The notes beneath the pieces are model-generated. The model did not search any database. It saw only the letters and a list, made by a program, of their open reading frames with translations, and was not told the origin of the DNA. Shown one piece after another: positions 33,568-41,965 of a stretch of DNA of 56,978 bases. The DNA comes from an uncultured Rhodospirillaceae bacterium (GTDB taxonomy: Bacteria > Pseudomonadota > Alphaproteobacteria > Rhodospirillales > Magnetospirillaceae): contig CAIULK010000088.1 in NCBI GenBank assembly GCA_903899885.1, forward strand, positions 1 to 56,978. Direction: 5' to 3'. Position 1 is the first letter of the stretch; each line of letters starts with the position of its first letter. The translations under genes were made by a program, and so were the position numbers.

Positions 33568-35440
33568 GACGGATGTGGTGGTGATCGGCGGCGGACATGC
33601 CGGGTGTGAAGCGGCGGCGGCGGCGGCGAGGGCGGGAGCGGCGACCATTTTGCTGACCCAACGCGCGGCGACCATCGGCGCGATGTCGTGCAACCCGGCG
33701 ATCGGCGGCCTCGCCAAGGGCCAGCTGGTCCGCGAGGTCGATGCGCTGGATGGGTTGATGGGGCGGGTGATCGACCGCGCCGGGATTCAGTTCCGCATGC
33801 TCAACCGCAGCAAGGGCCCGGCGGTGTGGGGTCCGCGCGCCCAGGCCGATCGCAAGCTCTACGCGACCGCGATGCAAGCGGCCTTGGCCGAACAGGCCGG
33901 GCTATCGGTGATCGAGGCGACCGCCGAGGATATCGTCGTCCGCGGTGGCCACGTCCAGGCGGTGGTGCTGGCGGACGGACGGGAGATCCCTTGCGGCGCG
34001 GTGGTCGTCACCACCGGCACTTTTTTGCGCGGATTGATCCATTGCGGCGAGCGCCGATGGGCGGCGGGCCGGGTCGGCGACGCCCCGTCCTATGGTCTCT
34101 CGGCGATGCTGCGGCGCGAGGGGTTCCGGGTGGGGCGGCTAAAGACCGGCACCCCGGCGCGGCTGGACGGGCGCACCATCGATTGGGCCGGGATCGACCG
34201 GCAGGTGGGCGATGATCCGCCGGTTCCTTTTTCCTATCGCACCGAGCGGGTGTCGGTACCGCAGATCGCCTGCGGCATCACAGCGACGACGCCCCAGACC
34301 CACGCGATCATCCGCGCGAATTTGCACCGGTCCGCGATGTATTCGGGACGCATTGAATCACGGGGCCCGCGTTATTGCCCGTCGATCGAGGATAAAATCG
34401 TGCGGTTCGCCGACCGCGACCGCCATCAGATTTTCCTGGAACCCGAGGGGTTGGACGATCCCACCGTCTATCCCAACGGCATTTCGACCTCGCTGCCCGC
34501 CGAGGTTCAGACCGCGATGATCCACACCATCCCGGGGCTGGAGCGGGTGACGATCCTGCGGCCGGGCTATGCCATCGAATATGATTATGCCGATCCGCGC
34601 GAGCTGCACCGCACGCTGGAAACCCGCCGCCTGAGCGGCCTGTTTTTGGCCGGTCAGATCAACGGCACCACCGGGTATGAGGAAGCCGCCGCGCAAGGTT
34701 TGCTGGCCGGGCTGAACGCCGCCAAACGGGCGGGGGCGGGTGACCCGATCACCATCGACCGCGCCGATGGTTATTTGGGGGTGATGGTCGATGATCTGGT
34801 GACGCGCGGCACGGAAGAGCCCTATCGCATGTTCACCTCGCGCGCCGAATATCGGCTACGGCTGCGGGCCGACAACGCCGACCTCCGGCTGACCCCGATC
34901 GGCCTTGCGGCGGGCTGTATCGGCGCCGAGCGGCAAGCCCTGTTCACGGCGACCCAGCAAGCCCTTGATGACGGGCGGGCACTGTTGCAACGCTTGTCGG
35001 CGTCGCCGACCGAGCTGGGGCGGGCGGGCTTGGCGATCAATCAAGACGGGGTGGCGCGGTCGGCAATGGTTCTGCTGGGCTATCCCGAGGTGACCTTCGA
35101 ACGCCTGGTTGCGATCTGGCCCCAGCTGGCGGCCGTTCCCCAGGGCGCCCCCGAGCGCCTGGCGATCGAGGCGGTGTATTTCGGATATGAGGATCGGCAA
35201 AACGCCGAAATCCGCGCCTACCGGCAGGAGGAGGAGTGGCATCTTCCCGGCGACCTGGATTACCGTTCGATCGGCTCGTTATCGAACGAGGTCCGCGAGA
35301 AGCTGGCGGCGGCGCGGCCGGAGACCCTGGCGGCGGCGGGCCGAATCCCCGGAATGACCCCGGCGGCGCTATCCGCGCTGCTTGGCCACTGTCGGCGCAG
35401 CCCCACCTATTGTGTTTCACGTGAAACAGAGACGCGATAG
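33560..35440 (+). CDS. mnmG: tRNA uridine 5-carboxymethylaminomethyl modification enzyme MnmG
   Basis: A 626-residue FAD enzyme, partner of MnmE. It begins with the dinucleotide-binding [20 protein letters not shown] and has [73 protein letters not shown] and [18 protein letters not shown]. The GTG start has GGGAGGG 9 bases upstream. parS sites lie across both its first and last codons, so its termini also serve as ParB loading sites. Confidence 0.97.
   Translation: MKRTDVVVIGGGHAGCEAAAAAARAGAATILLTQRAATIGAMSCNPAIGGLAKGQLVREVDALDGLMGRVIDRAGIQFRMLNRSKGPAVWGPRAQADRKLYATAMQAALAEQAGLSVIEATAEDIVVRGGHVQAVVLADGREIPCGAVVVTTGTFLRGLIHCGERRWAAGRVGDAPSYGLSAMLRREGFRVGRLKTGTPARLDGRTIDWAGIDRQVGDDPPVPFSYRTERVSVPQIACGITATTPQTHAIIRANLHRSAMYSGRIESRGPRYCPSIEDKIVRFADRDRHQIFLEPEGLDDPTVYPNGISTSLPAEVQTAMIHTIPGLERVTILRPGYAIEYDYADPRELHRTLETRRLSGLFLAGQINGTTGYEEAAAQGLLAGLNAAKRAGAGDPITIDRADGYLGVMVDDLVTRGTEEPYRMFTSRAEYRLRLRADNADLRLTPIGLAAGCIGAERQALFTATQQALDDGRALLQRLSASPTELGRAGLAINQDGVARSAMVLLGYPEVTFERLVAIWPQLAAVPQGAPERLAIEAVYFGYEDRQNAEIRAYRQEEEWHLPGDLDYRSIGSLSNEVREKLAAARPETLAAAGRIPGMTPAALSALLGHCRRSPTYCVSRETETR
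35413..35428. promoter_or_regulatory. parS site in the 3' end of mnmG
   Basis: TGTTTCACGTGAAACA is an exact consensus ParB-binding palindrome. It encodes part of the C-terminal CVSRETETR of MnmG. Confidence 0.93.
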
Positions 35441-35480
35441 ATAGGGTGCCGATTAAGGCCGAAAACTCACTAAGCAAGGG

Positions 35481-36149
35481 ATGGTGTTTCACGTGAAACA
35501 GACCCACGATAGGCTGATGACTGCCGCCGACTTTCAAAAAGCCACCGGGGTGGAGCATGACACCCTCGCCCGGCTGTCGGCCTATGCCGATCTGCTGATC
35601 AAATGGCAGGCGCGGATCAATCTGGTCGGCCCCTCGACCCTGCCCGATCTGTGGCGGCGCCATTTCCTCGACTCGGCGCAACTCAAGGCCTTCATCCCGC
35701 CAACCACCCGCCGCCTGGCCGATCTGGGGTCGGGCGCTGGATTTCCGGGCTTGGTCCTTGCCATCCTCGGTGTGCCGGATGTCCATCTGCTGGAAAGCGA
35801 CGGGCGCAAGGCCGCCTTTCTGGCCGAGGCGGCGCGGGTCACCGGCACCAAGATCACCCTGCACGCCGACCGGATCGAGCGTGTTCCGCCCCTGGCCGCC
35901 GACGTGGTGACGGCCCGCGCCCTGGCCCCCCTGGCGGAATTGTTGCCCTTGGCGCTGCATCACCGCGCCCCCGGCGGACTCTGCCTGTTTCTGAAGGGGA
36001 AAACCTGCGAAGACGAATTGACCCAGGCCCGGAAAGGATGGATTATCGCGGCCGACCGGAGCCCGTCATTGGCGGACCCGGCAGGAGTCATCCTTCACGT
36101 AAACGAGGTAAGCCGTGGCCCAGGACAACGCGAGTGCCGCCCTGCCTAG
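35481..36149 (+). CDS. rsmG: 16S rRNA (guanine527-N7)-methyltransferase RsmG
   Basis: A 222-residue (at most) SAM methyltransferase that modifies G527 in the 530 loop of 16S rRNA. It shows LLIKWQARINLVGPSTL, the SAM motif LADLGSGAGFPGLVLAI and VTARALAPLAELLPLA. The start is ambiguous: ATG 35481, GTG 35493 or ATG 35517 are in frame and none has a well-spaced ribosome-binding site. With the last choice the parS palindrome at 35485 would be intergenic. The 3' end overlaps parA by 35 bases. Confidence 0.93.
   Translation: MVFHVKQTHDRLMTAADFQKATGVEHDTLARLSAYADLLIKWQARINLVGPSTLPDLWRRHFLDSAQLKAFIPPTTRRLADLGSGAGFPGLVLAILGVPDVHLLESDGRKAAFLAEAARVTGTKITLHADRIERVPPLAADVVTARALAPLAELLPLALHHRAPGGLCLFLKGKTCEDELTQARKGWIIAADRSPSLADPAGVILHVNEVSRGPGQRECRPA
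35485..35500. promoter_or_regulatory. parS site at the rsmG start
   Basis: TGTTTCACGTGAAACA is a second exact consensus parS, 72 bases after the previous one and about 0.6 kb before parA. Confidence 0.93.
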
Positions 36150-36924
36150 TCGCATTATCGCCATCGCCAATCAGAAGGGCGGGGTGGGGAAAACCACCAC
36201 GGCCATCAATTTGGCGACCGCGATGGCGGCCTGTCACAGCACGGTTTTGATTATCGACCTCGATCCCCAGGGCAATGCCAGCACCGGGTTGGGTATCGAT
36301 CGTTCGCAACGCGACGTCAATTCCTATCATGTGCTGATGGGCGAGGCGTCGATTGCCGATGCCGTATTGCCGACCGAAATTCCCGGCCTGTCGTTGGTTC
36401 CGTCGGGCATCGATCTGTCGGGCGCCGAGATCGAATTGGTCGATGTCGGCGGCCGTGAGACCCGCCTGCGCACCGCCTTGGGCACCGTGCACGGCTATGA
36501 TTACGTGCTGATCGACTGCCCGCCCTCCTTGAACCTGCTGACCCTGAACGCGCTGGTCGCCGCCCATGCGGTGATGGTGCCGCTGCAATGCGAGTTCTTC
36601 GCGCTGGAGGGCATCAGCCATCTGGTCAAAACCATCGAGCGGGTCAAGCAAGCCTTTAATCCGGCGCTGGAATTGCAGGGCATCGTCCTGACCATGTTCG
36701 ACAAGCGCAACAACCTGTCCGACATGGTGGCGGCCGATGTCCGCGGCTATTTCGGCGACAAGGTCTACAACACGGTGATCCCGCGCAATGTGCGGATCTC
36801 GGAAGCGCCGTCGCACGGCAAGCCGGTGTTGATCTATGACCACAAAAGTTCGGGGGCCGAGGCGTATATTCACTTGGCCAGCGAAGTCTTGAAGCGCGAA
36901 CGCGCCATCCGTATGGGAGCCTAA
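36115..36924 (+). CDS. parA: Chromosome partitioning ATPase ParA
   Basis: A 269-residue deviant Walker ATPase. It shows IIAIANQKGGVGKTTTAINLA (deviant Walker A), IIDLDPQGNASTGLGI, YVLIDCPPSLNLLTLNAL and the chromosomal-type ending RNVRISEAPSHGKPVLIYD. It forms the gradient that moves ParB-parS complexes after origin duplication. The start is GTG at 36115, within the end of rsmG. The parB gene follows after 5 bases. Confidence 0.96.
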   Translation: MAQDNASAALPSRIIAIANQKGGVGKTTTAINLATAMAACHSTVLIIDLDPQGNASTGLGIDRSQRDVNSYHVLMGEASIADAVLPTEIPGLSLVPSGIDLSGAEIELVDVGGRETRLRTALGTVHGYDYVLIDCPPSLNLLTLNALVAAHAVMVPLQCEFFALEGISHLVKTIERVKQAFNPALELQGIVLTMFDKRNNLSDMVAADVRGYFGDKVYNTVIPRNVRISEAPSHGKPVLIYDHKSSGAEAYIHLASEVLKRERAIRMGA

Positions 36925-36929
36925 CCACC

Positions 36930-37826
36930 GTGGCCGAGGAAAAGCGCCGTAATTTGGGCCGTGGCCTGAACGCCCTGTTGGGCGAGACCGGGATGAACGC
37001 CAATCCGCCGTTGGCGGCCGCCGCCGGCGAGGTGGGGGAGCAAACCCGTGGTTTGCGCACCCTGCCGATCGAACGCCTGAAACCCGGCCGGTTCCAGCCG
37101 CGCCGGGTGTTCGACGAGGCATCGATCGCCGATCTGGTCGAATCGGTGCGCGAGAAGGGCATCTTGCAGCCGATCCTGGTTCGTCCCGATGGCGGCGATT
37201 ACGAGATCATCGCCGGGGAACGCCGCTGGCGGGCCGCTCAACGGGCCTCGATCCACGAGGTGCCGGTCATCGTCCGCGAGATGACCGACCGCGAGGCGCT
37301 GGAAGTCGCCCTGGTCGAAAACCTGCAACGCCAGGATTTGTCGCCGCTGGAAGAAGCCGACGGTTATCGCCGCCTGGCCGAGGAATTCAACCACACCCAG
37401 GAAGAGCTGGCCAAGGCGGTTGGCAAAAGCCGCAGCCACGTCGCCAACATGATGCGCCTGTTGGCACTGCCCGAGGCGATCAAGGGCATGGTCGATAAAT
37501 CGGAACTCACCGCCGGCCATGCCCGCGCCCTGCTGACGGCGGCCGATCCGGTGGGTTTGGCCCGCCACGTTGTGGAAAAGGGCTTGAACGTCCGCCAGAC
37601 CGAGAAATTGGCGGGCGAGGCGGCTGGGGCCGCCAAGGCCAAACCGGCCAAGAAGGCCGAGGTGCCGCGCGATGCCGACCTGGCCGAACTGGAACGCGAT
37701 TTGGCCGCCAGTTTGGGCGTTAAGGTGAAGATCGCCTCGACCGGCAAGGGCGGCGATATCACGATCACCTACGGCAGCTTGGAACAGCTGGACGATATCT
37801 TGTCGCGGCTGACCGGCAAGCGGTAA
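36930..37826 (+). CDS. parB: Chromosome partitioning protein ParB
   Basis: A 298-residue CTP-dependent DNA clamp. It starts RRNLGRGLNALLGE (the ParA-stimulating N-terminal peptide), then LPIERLKPGRFQPRRVFDE, the CTP-binding GERRWRAAQRA and ENLQRQDLSPLEEADGY. The helix-turn-helix TQEELAKAVGKSRSHVANMMRLL is near residue 155, and a C-terminal dimerisation domain ends LEQLDDILSRL. It should load at the three parS sites upstream. The start is GTG. Confidence 0.96.
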   Translation: MAEEKRRNLGRGLNALLGETGMNANPPLAAAAGEVGEQTRGLRTLPIERLKPGRFQPRRVFDEASIADLVESVREKGILQPILVRPDGGDYEIIAGERRWRAAQRASIHEVPVIVREMTDREALEVALVENLQRQDLSPLEEADGYRRLAEEFNHTQEELAKAVGKSRSHVANMMRLLALPEAIKGMVDKSELTAGHARALLTAADPVGLARHVVEKGLNVRQTEKLAGEAAGAAKAKPAKKAEVPRDADLAELERDLAASLGVKVKIASTGKGGDITITYGSLEQLDDILSRLTGKR

Positions 37827-37856
37827 CGGCGGTTGATCCATCGGGGGGGACTGGGG

Positions 37857-38207
37857 ATGGTGGCGAACGCGGATGGGCTTGAAACCCTGCTGGAAAAACT
37901 TCCGCCGGAGATCGTGGAAAGCTTCACGCCCGAGCAACGGGCCGCCCTGTGGCAGGCCTCGAAGCCGATGTCGTGGCGGCGTCACCCGATCAATCTGCGG
38001 ATGTCGATGCCGATTTTCGGCCGGCGCTATTTTCTAACCGTGGTCGGCGGCGAGGAACGGCGCAATCCCGACCGTTTGGTGCGCGAACGCCATCTTTATC
38101 CCTTGCGCACGGCTGGCAATCTGTTGTTTCTGCTGGGCGTCGGCGGCGCCTTCTATCTGGCGGCGGTGGCCGGTATTCTGATCTTTTCCAACTTGGTCGA
38201 GTTTTAA
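37857..38207 (+). CDS. Hypothetical small single-pass membrane protein
   Basis: A 116-residue protein, not recognised. The N-terminal 45 residues resemble an amphipathic region ([25 protein letters not shown]), the middle is basic and hydrophobic ([29 protein letters not shown]) and one transmembrane segment lies near residues 90-112 ([22 protein letters not shown]). It sits between parB and a YchJ-like gene. The ATG at 37857 follows GGGGACTGGGG; TTG at 37833 is an alternative start. Confidence 0.7.
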   Translation: MVANADGLETLLEKLPPEIVESFTPEQRAALWQASKPMSWRRHPINLRMSMPIFGRRYFLTVVGGEERRNPDRLVRERHLYPLRTAGNLLFLLGVGGAFYLAAVAGILIFSNLVEF

Positions 38208-38209
38208 CG

Positions 38210-38686
38210 ATGTCTCAGTGCCCCTGCGGTTCCGGCCGCCTGTTCGATGAGTGCTGCCGTCCCATTCTGGCCGGTGGCGCCGCCGCCAGCCCGGAAGCCT
38301 TGATGCGGTCGCGCTATTCCGCGTTCGTCACCGCCGATATCGATCACCTGGAAAACAGCCTTGCGGCCGATGCCCGCGACGGGTTCGACCGCGCCGATAC
38401 CGAAAGCTGGGCCAAGGAAGCCGATTGGCAAGGCCTGGAAATCCGTTCCGCCGCCGAGGACGGCGATATGGGGTCGGTGGAATTCGTCGCCCGCTATCGC
38501 TTCCGGGGCAAGCCGCTGGCGCATCACGAGCTGGCCAGCTTCCGCCGCGACAATGGGCGCTGGGCCTATGTCGATGGCATCGTCAATCCGAAGCCGCCGC
38601 AGCGGGTCGCCACCGAAAAGGTCGGGCGCAACGATCCCTGTCCCTGCGGATCGGGTCAAAAATTCAAGAAGTGCTGCGGCGCGTAG
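38210..38686 (+). CDS. YchJ-family protein with two SEC-C zinc motifs
   Basis: A 158-residue protein. It starts with one SEC-C type motif ([17 protein letters not shown]) and ends with another ([18 protein letters not shown]), flanking an NTF2-like YchJ domain ([44 protein letters not shown]). SEC-C motifs bind zinc and occur at the end of SecA, so contact with the translocation machinery is possible but unproven. It is followed after one base by the glycosyltransferase gene. Confidence 0.88.
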   Translation: MSQCPCGSGRLFDECCRPILAGGAAASPEALMRSRYSAFVTADIDHLENSLAADARDGFDRADTESWAKEADWQGLEIRSAAEDGDMGSVEFVARYRFRGKPLAHHELASFRRDNGRWAYVDGIVNPKPPQRVATEKVGRNDPCPCGSGQKFKKCCGA

Positions 38687-38687
38687 G

Positions 38688-40451
38688 ATGACGCCGGACC
38701 CGGCGGCCGAGGCAATCGCACTGGCCGAGGCCGGGCGTCTGCCCGAAGCCGAGGCCGCGTGCCGACGGGCGATGAAGGCGCGCCCGGGCCGGGCGGATCT
38801 GATGGTGTTGTTGGCGCGCATCCTGTTCGCCCAGGGCCGTGCCGCCGAGGCCGCCCGCGAACTCGATAAGGCGGCCCTTGCCCGGCAAAAGGACGCCGTT
38901 CCCTGGGGCTTTGCCGGGGTGGTGTATGAGCGGGCGGGCGATGATGCCAAGGCGGAAAAAGCCTATCGCCACGCCGTGCGGATCAGCCCGGCCGCGCCCT
39001 TGTGGTTCAACCTCGGCAATGTATTGCGCAGGCGGAACGAACCCGCCGAATCCCTGGCCGCCTATGCCGAGGCCCACCGGTTGGCGCCGGGGGATCCGAA
39101 AATCCTGGGGGCCTTGGTTGCCCGCAAGCAAGCCTTGTGCGATTGGGACGGGCTCGACGCGCTGTCGGCGGCGTTGGCCGCGTTGGTCGTGCGGGGCGGG
39201 GCGGGGGCGCAGCCCCTGCGCATGCTGGCCATCGACGGCTGTTCCGAAGCGGCCCATCAAATCTGCGCGCGGGAATGGAGCGCGCGGGTCCGCCCCACCC
39301 CGCGAACCTTTCCGCCGCCCGCCGCCAAGCAACGCCTGACCCTTGGCTATCTCTCGGCCGATTTTCACCGTCATGCCACCGCGTGGCTGGCCGCCGAATT
39401 GTTCGAGCGCCACGACCGCGAACGCTTCGAGGTGATCGCCTATTCCCTGGGTCCCAACGACGGCAGCCCGATCCGCCACCGGCTGGAAGCCGGGTTCGAT
39501 CGTTTCCACCATTTGGCCGAAGCCTCCAGCGCGGCGGTCGCCGACCAAATTCTTGCCGACGGCGTCGATATCCTGATCGATCTGAAGGGCCACACCCGCG
39601 ACGCCCGTCTCGACGTGCTGGCCGCCCGCCCGGCACCGATCCAGGTCAATTATCTGGGCTATCCCGGAACCATGGGCGCGCCGTATATCGACTATATCCT
39701 GGCCGACCCCGTGGTGCTGCCGTTCAGCCAGCAAGGGTTTTATGACGAGGCGATCGTCCATCTGCCCGATTGCTATCAAATCAACGACCGCCAGCGTCCG
39801 ATCCCCCCGGCCTTGCCGCGCGCGGCGCATGGTTTGCCCGACACCGGGGCGGTTCTGGCCTGTTTCAACGCGCTGTACAAGATCACCCCGGCGGTTTTCG
39901 CGCGCTGGACGCGGATCCTGGCCGCGGTTCCCGACTCGGTGCTCTGGCTGCTGGCTGGCGAGGCAGCGGCGGAAAGCAATTTGCGCCGCGCCGCCGCCGG
40001 GTCGGGGCTGGACCCCGCGCGGTTGGTGTTCGCCCGCCCGGTCCCGCTCGACGAGCATTTGGCCCGTTATCACGCGGCCGACCTGTTTTTGGACACGCGG
40101 CCCTATAACGCCCATACCACCGGCAGCGACGCGCTGTGGATGGGCTGCCCGCTGCTGACGTGGCCGGGGGAAAGTTTCGCGTCACGGGTCGGGGCCAGTC
40201 TGACCAAGGCGGCCGGTCTGCCCGAGATGATCGCCGCCGATGGCGAGGAGTACGAAGCCAAGGCGATCGCCCTGGTGCGCGATCCCGCCCGGCTGGCGGC
40301 GCTGCGCCAGAAATTACAGCAAGGCCGGTTCACCAACCGGCTGTTCGACACGCCGCGTTTCGTGGCGGGGGTCGAGGCGGCGTATCAAACCATGTGGGCT
40401 CGTTACGCCAGCGGATCGAAACCCGAGGCATTCGCGGTCGCGGAAATCTGA
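38688..40451 (+). CDS. TPR-containing O-GlcNAc transferase-like glycosyltransferase (GT41, SPINDLY type)
   Basis: A 587-residue protein. Residues 1 to about 160 hold tetratricopeptide repeats (ALAEAGRLPEAEAACRRAM, AEKAYRHAVRISP, WFNLGNVLRRRNEPAESLAAY). The rest is the GT41 catalytic region: LTLGYLSADFHRHATAWLAAEL, ILIDLKGHTRDARLDVLAARPAPIQ, NYLGYPGTMGAPYIDYILAD, CFNALYKITPAVFARW and LDTRPYNAHTTGSDALWMGCPLLTWPGESFASRVGASL. Such enzymes transfer a sugar (GlcNAc, fucose or other) to protein Ser/Thr. The target is unknown; flagellin or envelope proteins are possible. Its 3' end overlaps the convergent L,D-transpeptidase-like gene by 49 bases. Confidence 0.88.
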   Translation: MTPDPAAEAIALAEAGRLPEAEAACRRAMKARPGRADLMVLLARILFAQGRAAEAARELDKAALARQKDAVPWGFAGVVYERAGDDAKAEKAYRHAVRISPAAPLWFNLGNVLRRRNEPAESLAAYAEAHRLAPGDPKILGALVARKQALCDWDGLDALSAALAALVVRGGAGAQPLRMLAIDGCSEAAHQICAREWSARVRPTPRTFPPPAAKQRLTLGYLSADFHRHATAWLAAELFERHDRERFEVIAYSLGPNDGSPIRHRLEAGFDRFHHLAEASSAAVADQILADGVDILIDLKGHTRDARLDVLAARPAPIQVNYLGYPGTMGAPYIDYILADPVVLPFSQQGFYDEAIVHLPDCYQINDRQRPIPPALPRAAHGLPDTGAVLACFNALYKITPAVFARWTRILAAVPDSVLWLLAGEAAAESNLRRAAAGSGLDPARLVFARPVPLDEHLARYHAADLFLDTRPYNAHTTGSDALWMGCPLLTWPGESFASRVGASLTKAAGLPEMIAADGEEYEAKAIALVRDPARLAALRQKLQQGRFTNRLFDTPRFVAGVEAAYQTMWARYASGSKPEAFAVAEI

Positions 40452-40936
40452 AGTCCGTCGCCTGGCCGCGCCGCCGCCAGCAGCGCCAGTAAATCACTCA
40501 GCCCCAGCGCGACACAGCCTTCGGTCGGCCGGAAATCCGGGTGGGCCAGATGCAGAAAGATCGCGCTGCCCAGTCCCGCCTTCGGCGGATCATCGTTATG
40601 ACCCAGCACGACAATCAGGTCGTAAACCCCGTCGTCGCGCCACAGATGTTCGCAGCGGGCGGGGTGGGGCAGGGTGACGAAGCGGTTATAATCGGGATGC
40701 GCCGGGTCGTCACACCAGCCATCGGCGGGGGTCAGGGCATCCACCGGTAGCGCGCATTCGGGAAACGGCAGGCGATCCGGGCGATGGAATACCCGGCGAA
40801 ACGGATAAAACCCGGTGGGCGTGGCGCCGTCCCCCTCGCGTTTGTCGGCGCGAATGCCGCCCTTGCCCAAGGCGCAGCGCATCCGGCGTCCGTTCCAGAT
40901 CAAGCGGTTTTCGGGAAACACCAAGCCGGCGTTCAC
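40403..40936 (-). CDS. L,D-transpeptidase (YkuD-fold) family protein
   Basis: A 177-residue protein with the catalytic YkuD motif IFLHLAHPDFRPTEGCVALG near residue 130, including the nucleophilic Cys and the upstream His. Earlier parts KGGIRADKREGDGATPTGFYP and GHNDDPPKAGLGSAIFLH are typical of this class. Members cross-link peptidoglycan or attach proteins to it. No signal peptide is visible, so export is uncertain; some cytoplasmic or truncated homologues exist. It is coupled by a 4-base overlap to the Pro/Ala-rich gene upstream. Confidence 0.85.
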   Translation of the reverse strand: MNAGLVFPENRLIWNGRRMRCALGKGGIRADKREGDGATPTGFYPFRRVFHRPDRLPFPECALPVDALTPADGWCDDPAHPDYNRFVTLPHPARCEHLWRDDGVYDLIVVLGHNDDPPKAGLGSAIFLHLAHPDFRPTEGCVALGLSDLLALLAAARPGDGLQISATANASGFDPLA

Positions 40937-41862
40937 GGCGCCGCCAAATCGGTTTTGACCTGACCGGCCTTGGCGGCGCGCTCGTATTTATCCAGCGCCG
41001 TCATCATATTGGCGGCGAACCAATCTTGCCCGGTCAGACCGCCCGGGCCAGGGGCGCTGGCGGGAATGGCGGCCAGTTGCTGGGTATCGGCCGCCAAGGC
41101 GGGCTGCGCCGAGCGTTTGGGATTGTGAGCCTGTTGCGGGATCGCGACATACTGGCCGTTGTTCGACAGAAAGGCGGGAACCAGCGGCGGCTGCACGGGA
41201 TCGACCGCGCGGCGCTGCGGCACCGCCATGTATTTCGCCGCCGCCATCGCCGCCGAGGCTTGATCGACCGGTTTGGCGGGCGGTACCGGCGGCGTGGCGG
41301 CCGCGACGGCGACGGGAGGCGTGCTGGCGGCGGCGGCCGCCGCCGGCGGCGGCGGAGCGGGCGCATCGAAGATCACCGCCTGCGCGACACTGGGTTGGGG
41401 GGCGGCGGCGGGAACCGGGGGCTCGGCTTGGGTGTCGGGCGTGGCTGCCGCTGCTGAGGCCGGCGGTGCATCTTGCGCCACGGCGGTGCCGCCGTCGGAC
41501 GATCCGCCAAAGGCGTCCTCCAAAAAGGCGATGCCATGACCGCCGACATCCTTGCCGGTGTTATCGTCGATCGCCGAATTGATCACTTCGCTGAACAGCC
41601 CGATCGGACCGCCATATAAGGCGGCCCCGGCAACCCGGGCGACGGCGCCGGGTTGATCGCCGGTCACCTCGCGGTAGATCGCGCTGATGATCGGCAGATG
41701 CTGCAAGGGATTGAGGGTGTCGATGACATCCTTGAACGATGGGCCGTCGCCGCCCTCGGAATAAACCGGCAACTGATGCTGTACCGGTTCCGTCTGCCCG
41801 TAATAATCGGGTGGGAACAGGGTGTCGCGAATCGGAAACGAGGGTGTGTTGGTGCCGGTCAT
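40933..41862 (-). CDS. Hypothetical Pro/Ala-rich protein
   Basis: A 309-residue protein of unknown function. The first 125 residues look structured and conserved in style (FKDVIDTLNPLQHLPIIS, GDQPGAVARVAGAALYGGPI, GLFSEVINSAIDDNTGKDVG). The middle 110 residues are low-complexity Ala/Pro. The C-terminal 75 residues are again mixed (LTGQDWFAANMMTALDKYERAA). The Ala-Gly segment near residue 75 could insert in or lie against a membrane. It has no signal peptide. The overlap with the L,D-transpeptidase-like gene suggests a linked envelope role (inference). Confidence 0.72.
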   Translation of the reverse strand: MTGTNTPSFPIRDTLFPPDYYGQTEPVQHQLPVYSEGGDGPSFKDVIDTLNPLQHLPIISAIYREVTGDQPGAVARVAGAALYGGPIGLFSEVINSAIDDNTGKDVGGHGIAFLEDAFGGSSDGGTAVAQDAPPASAAAATPDTQAEPPVPAAAPQPSVAQAVIFDAPAPPPPAAAAAASTPPVAVAAATPPVPPAKPVDQASAAMAAAKYMAVPQRRAVDPVQPPLVPAFLSNNGQYVAIPQQAHNPKRSAQPALAADTQQLAAIPASAPGPGGLTGQDWFAANMMTALDKYERAAKAGQVKTDLAAP

Positions 41863-41965
41863 GGGACGCCTCGACGGTGGACACCCCTACTTAAGCAATC
41901 ATCGTGCCAACTCAAGGCGGTGTTTATCGCGGGTTTCGAGGGCACCACCGGCAATTATTTCCCGG

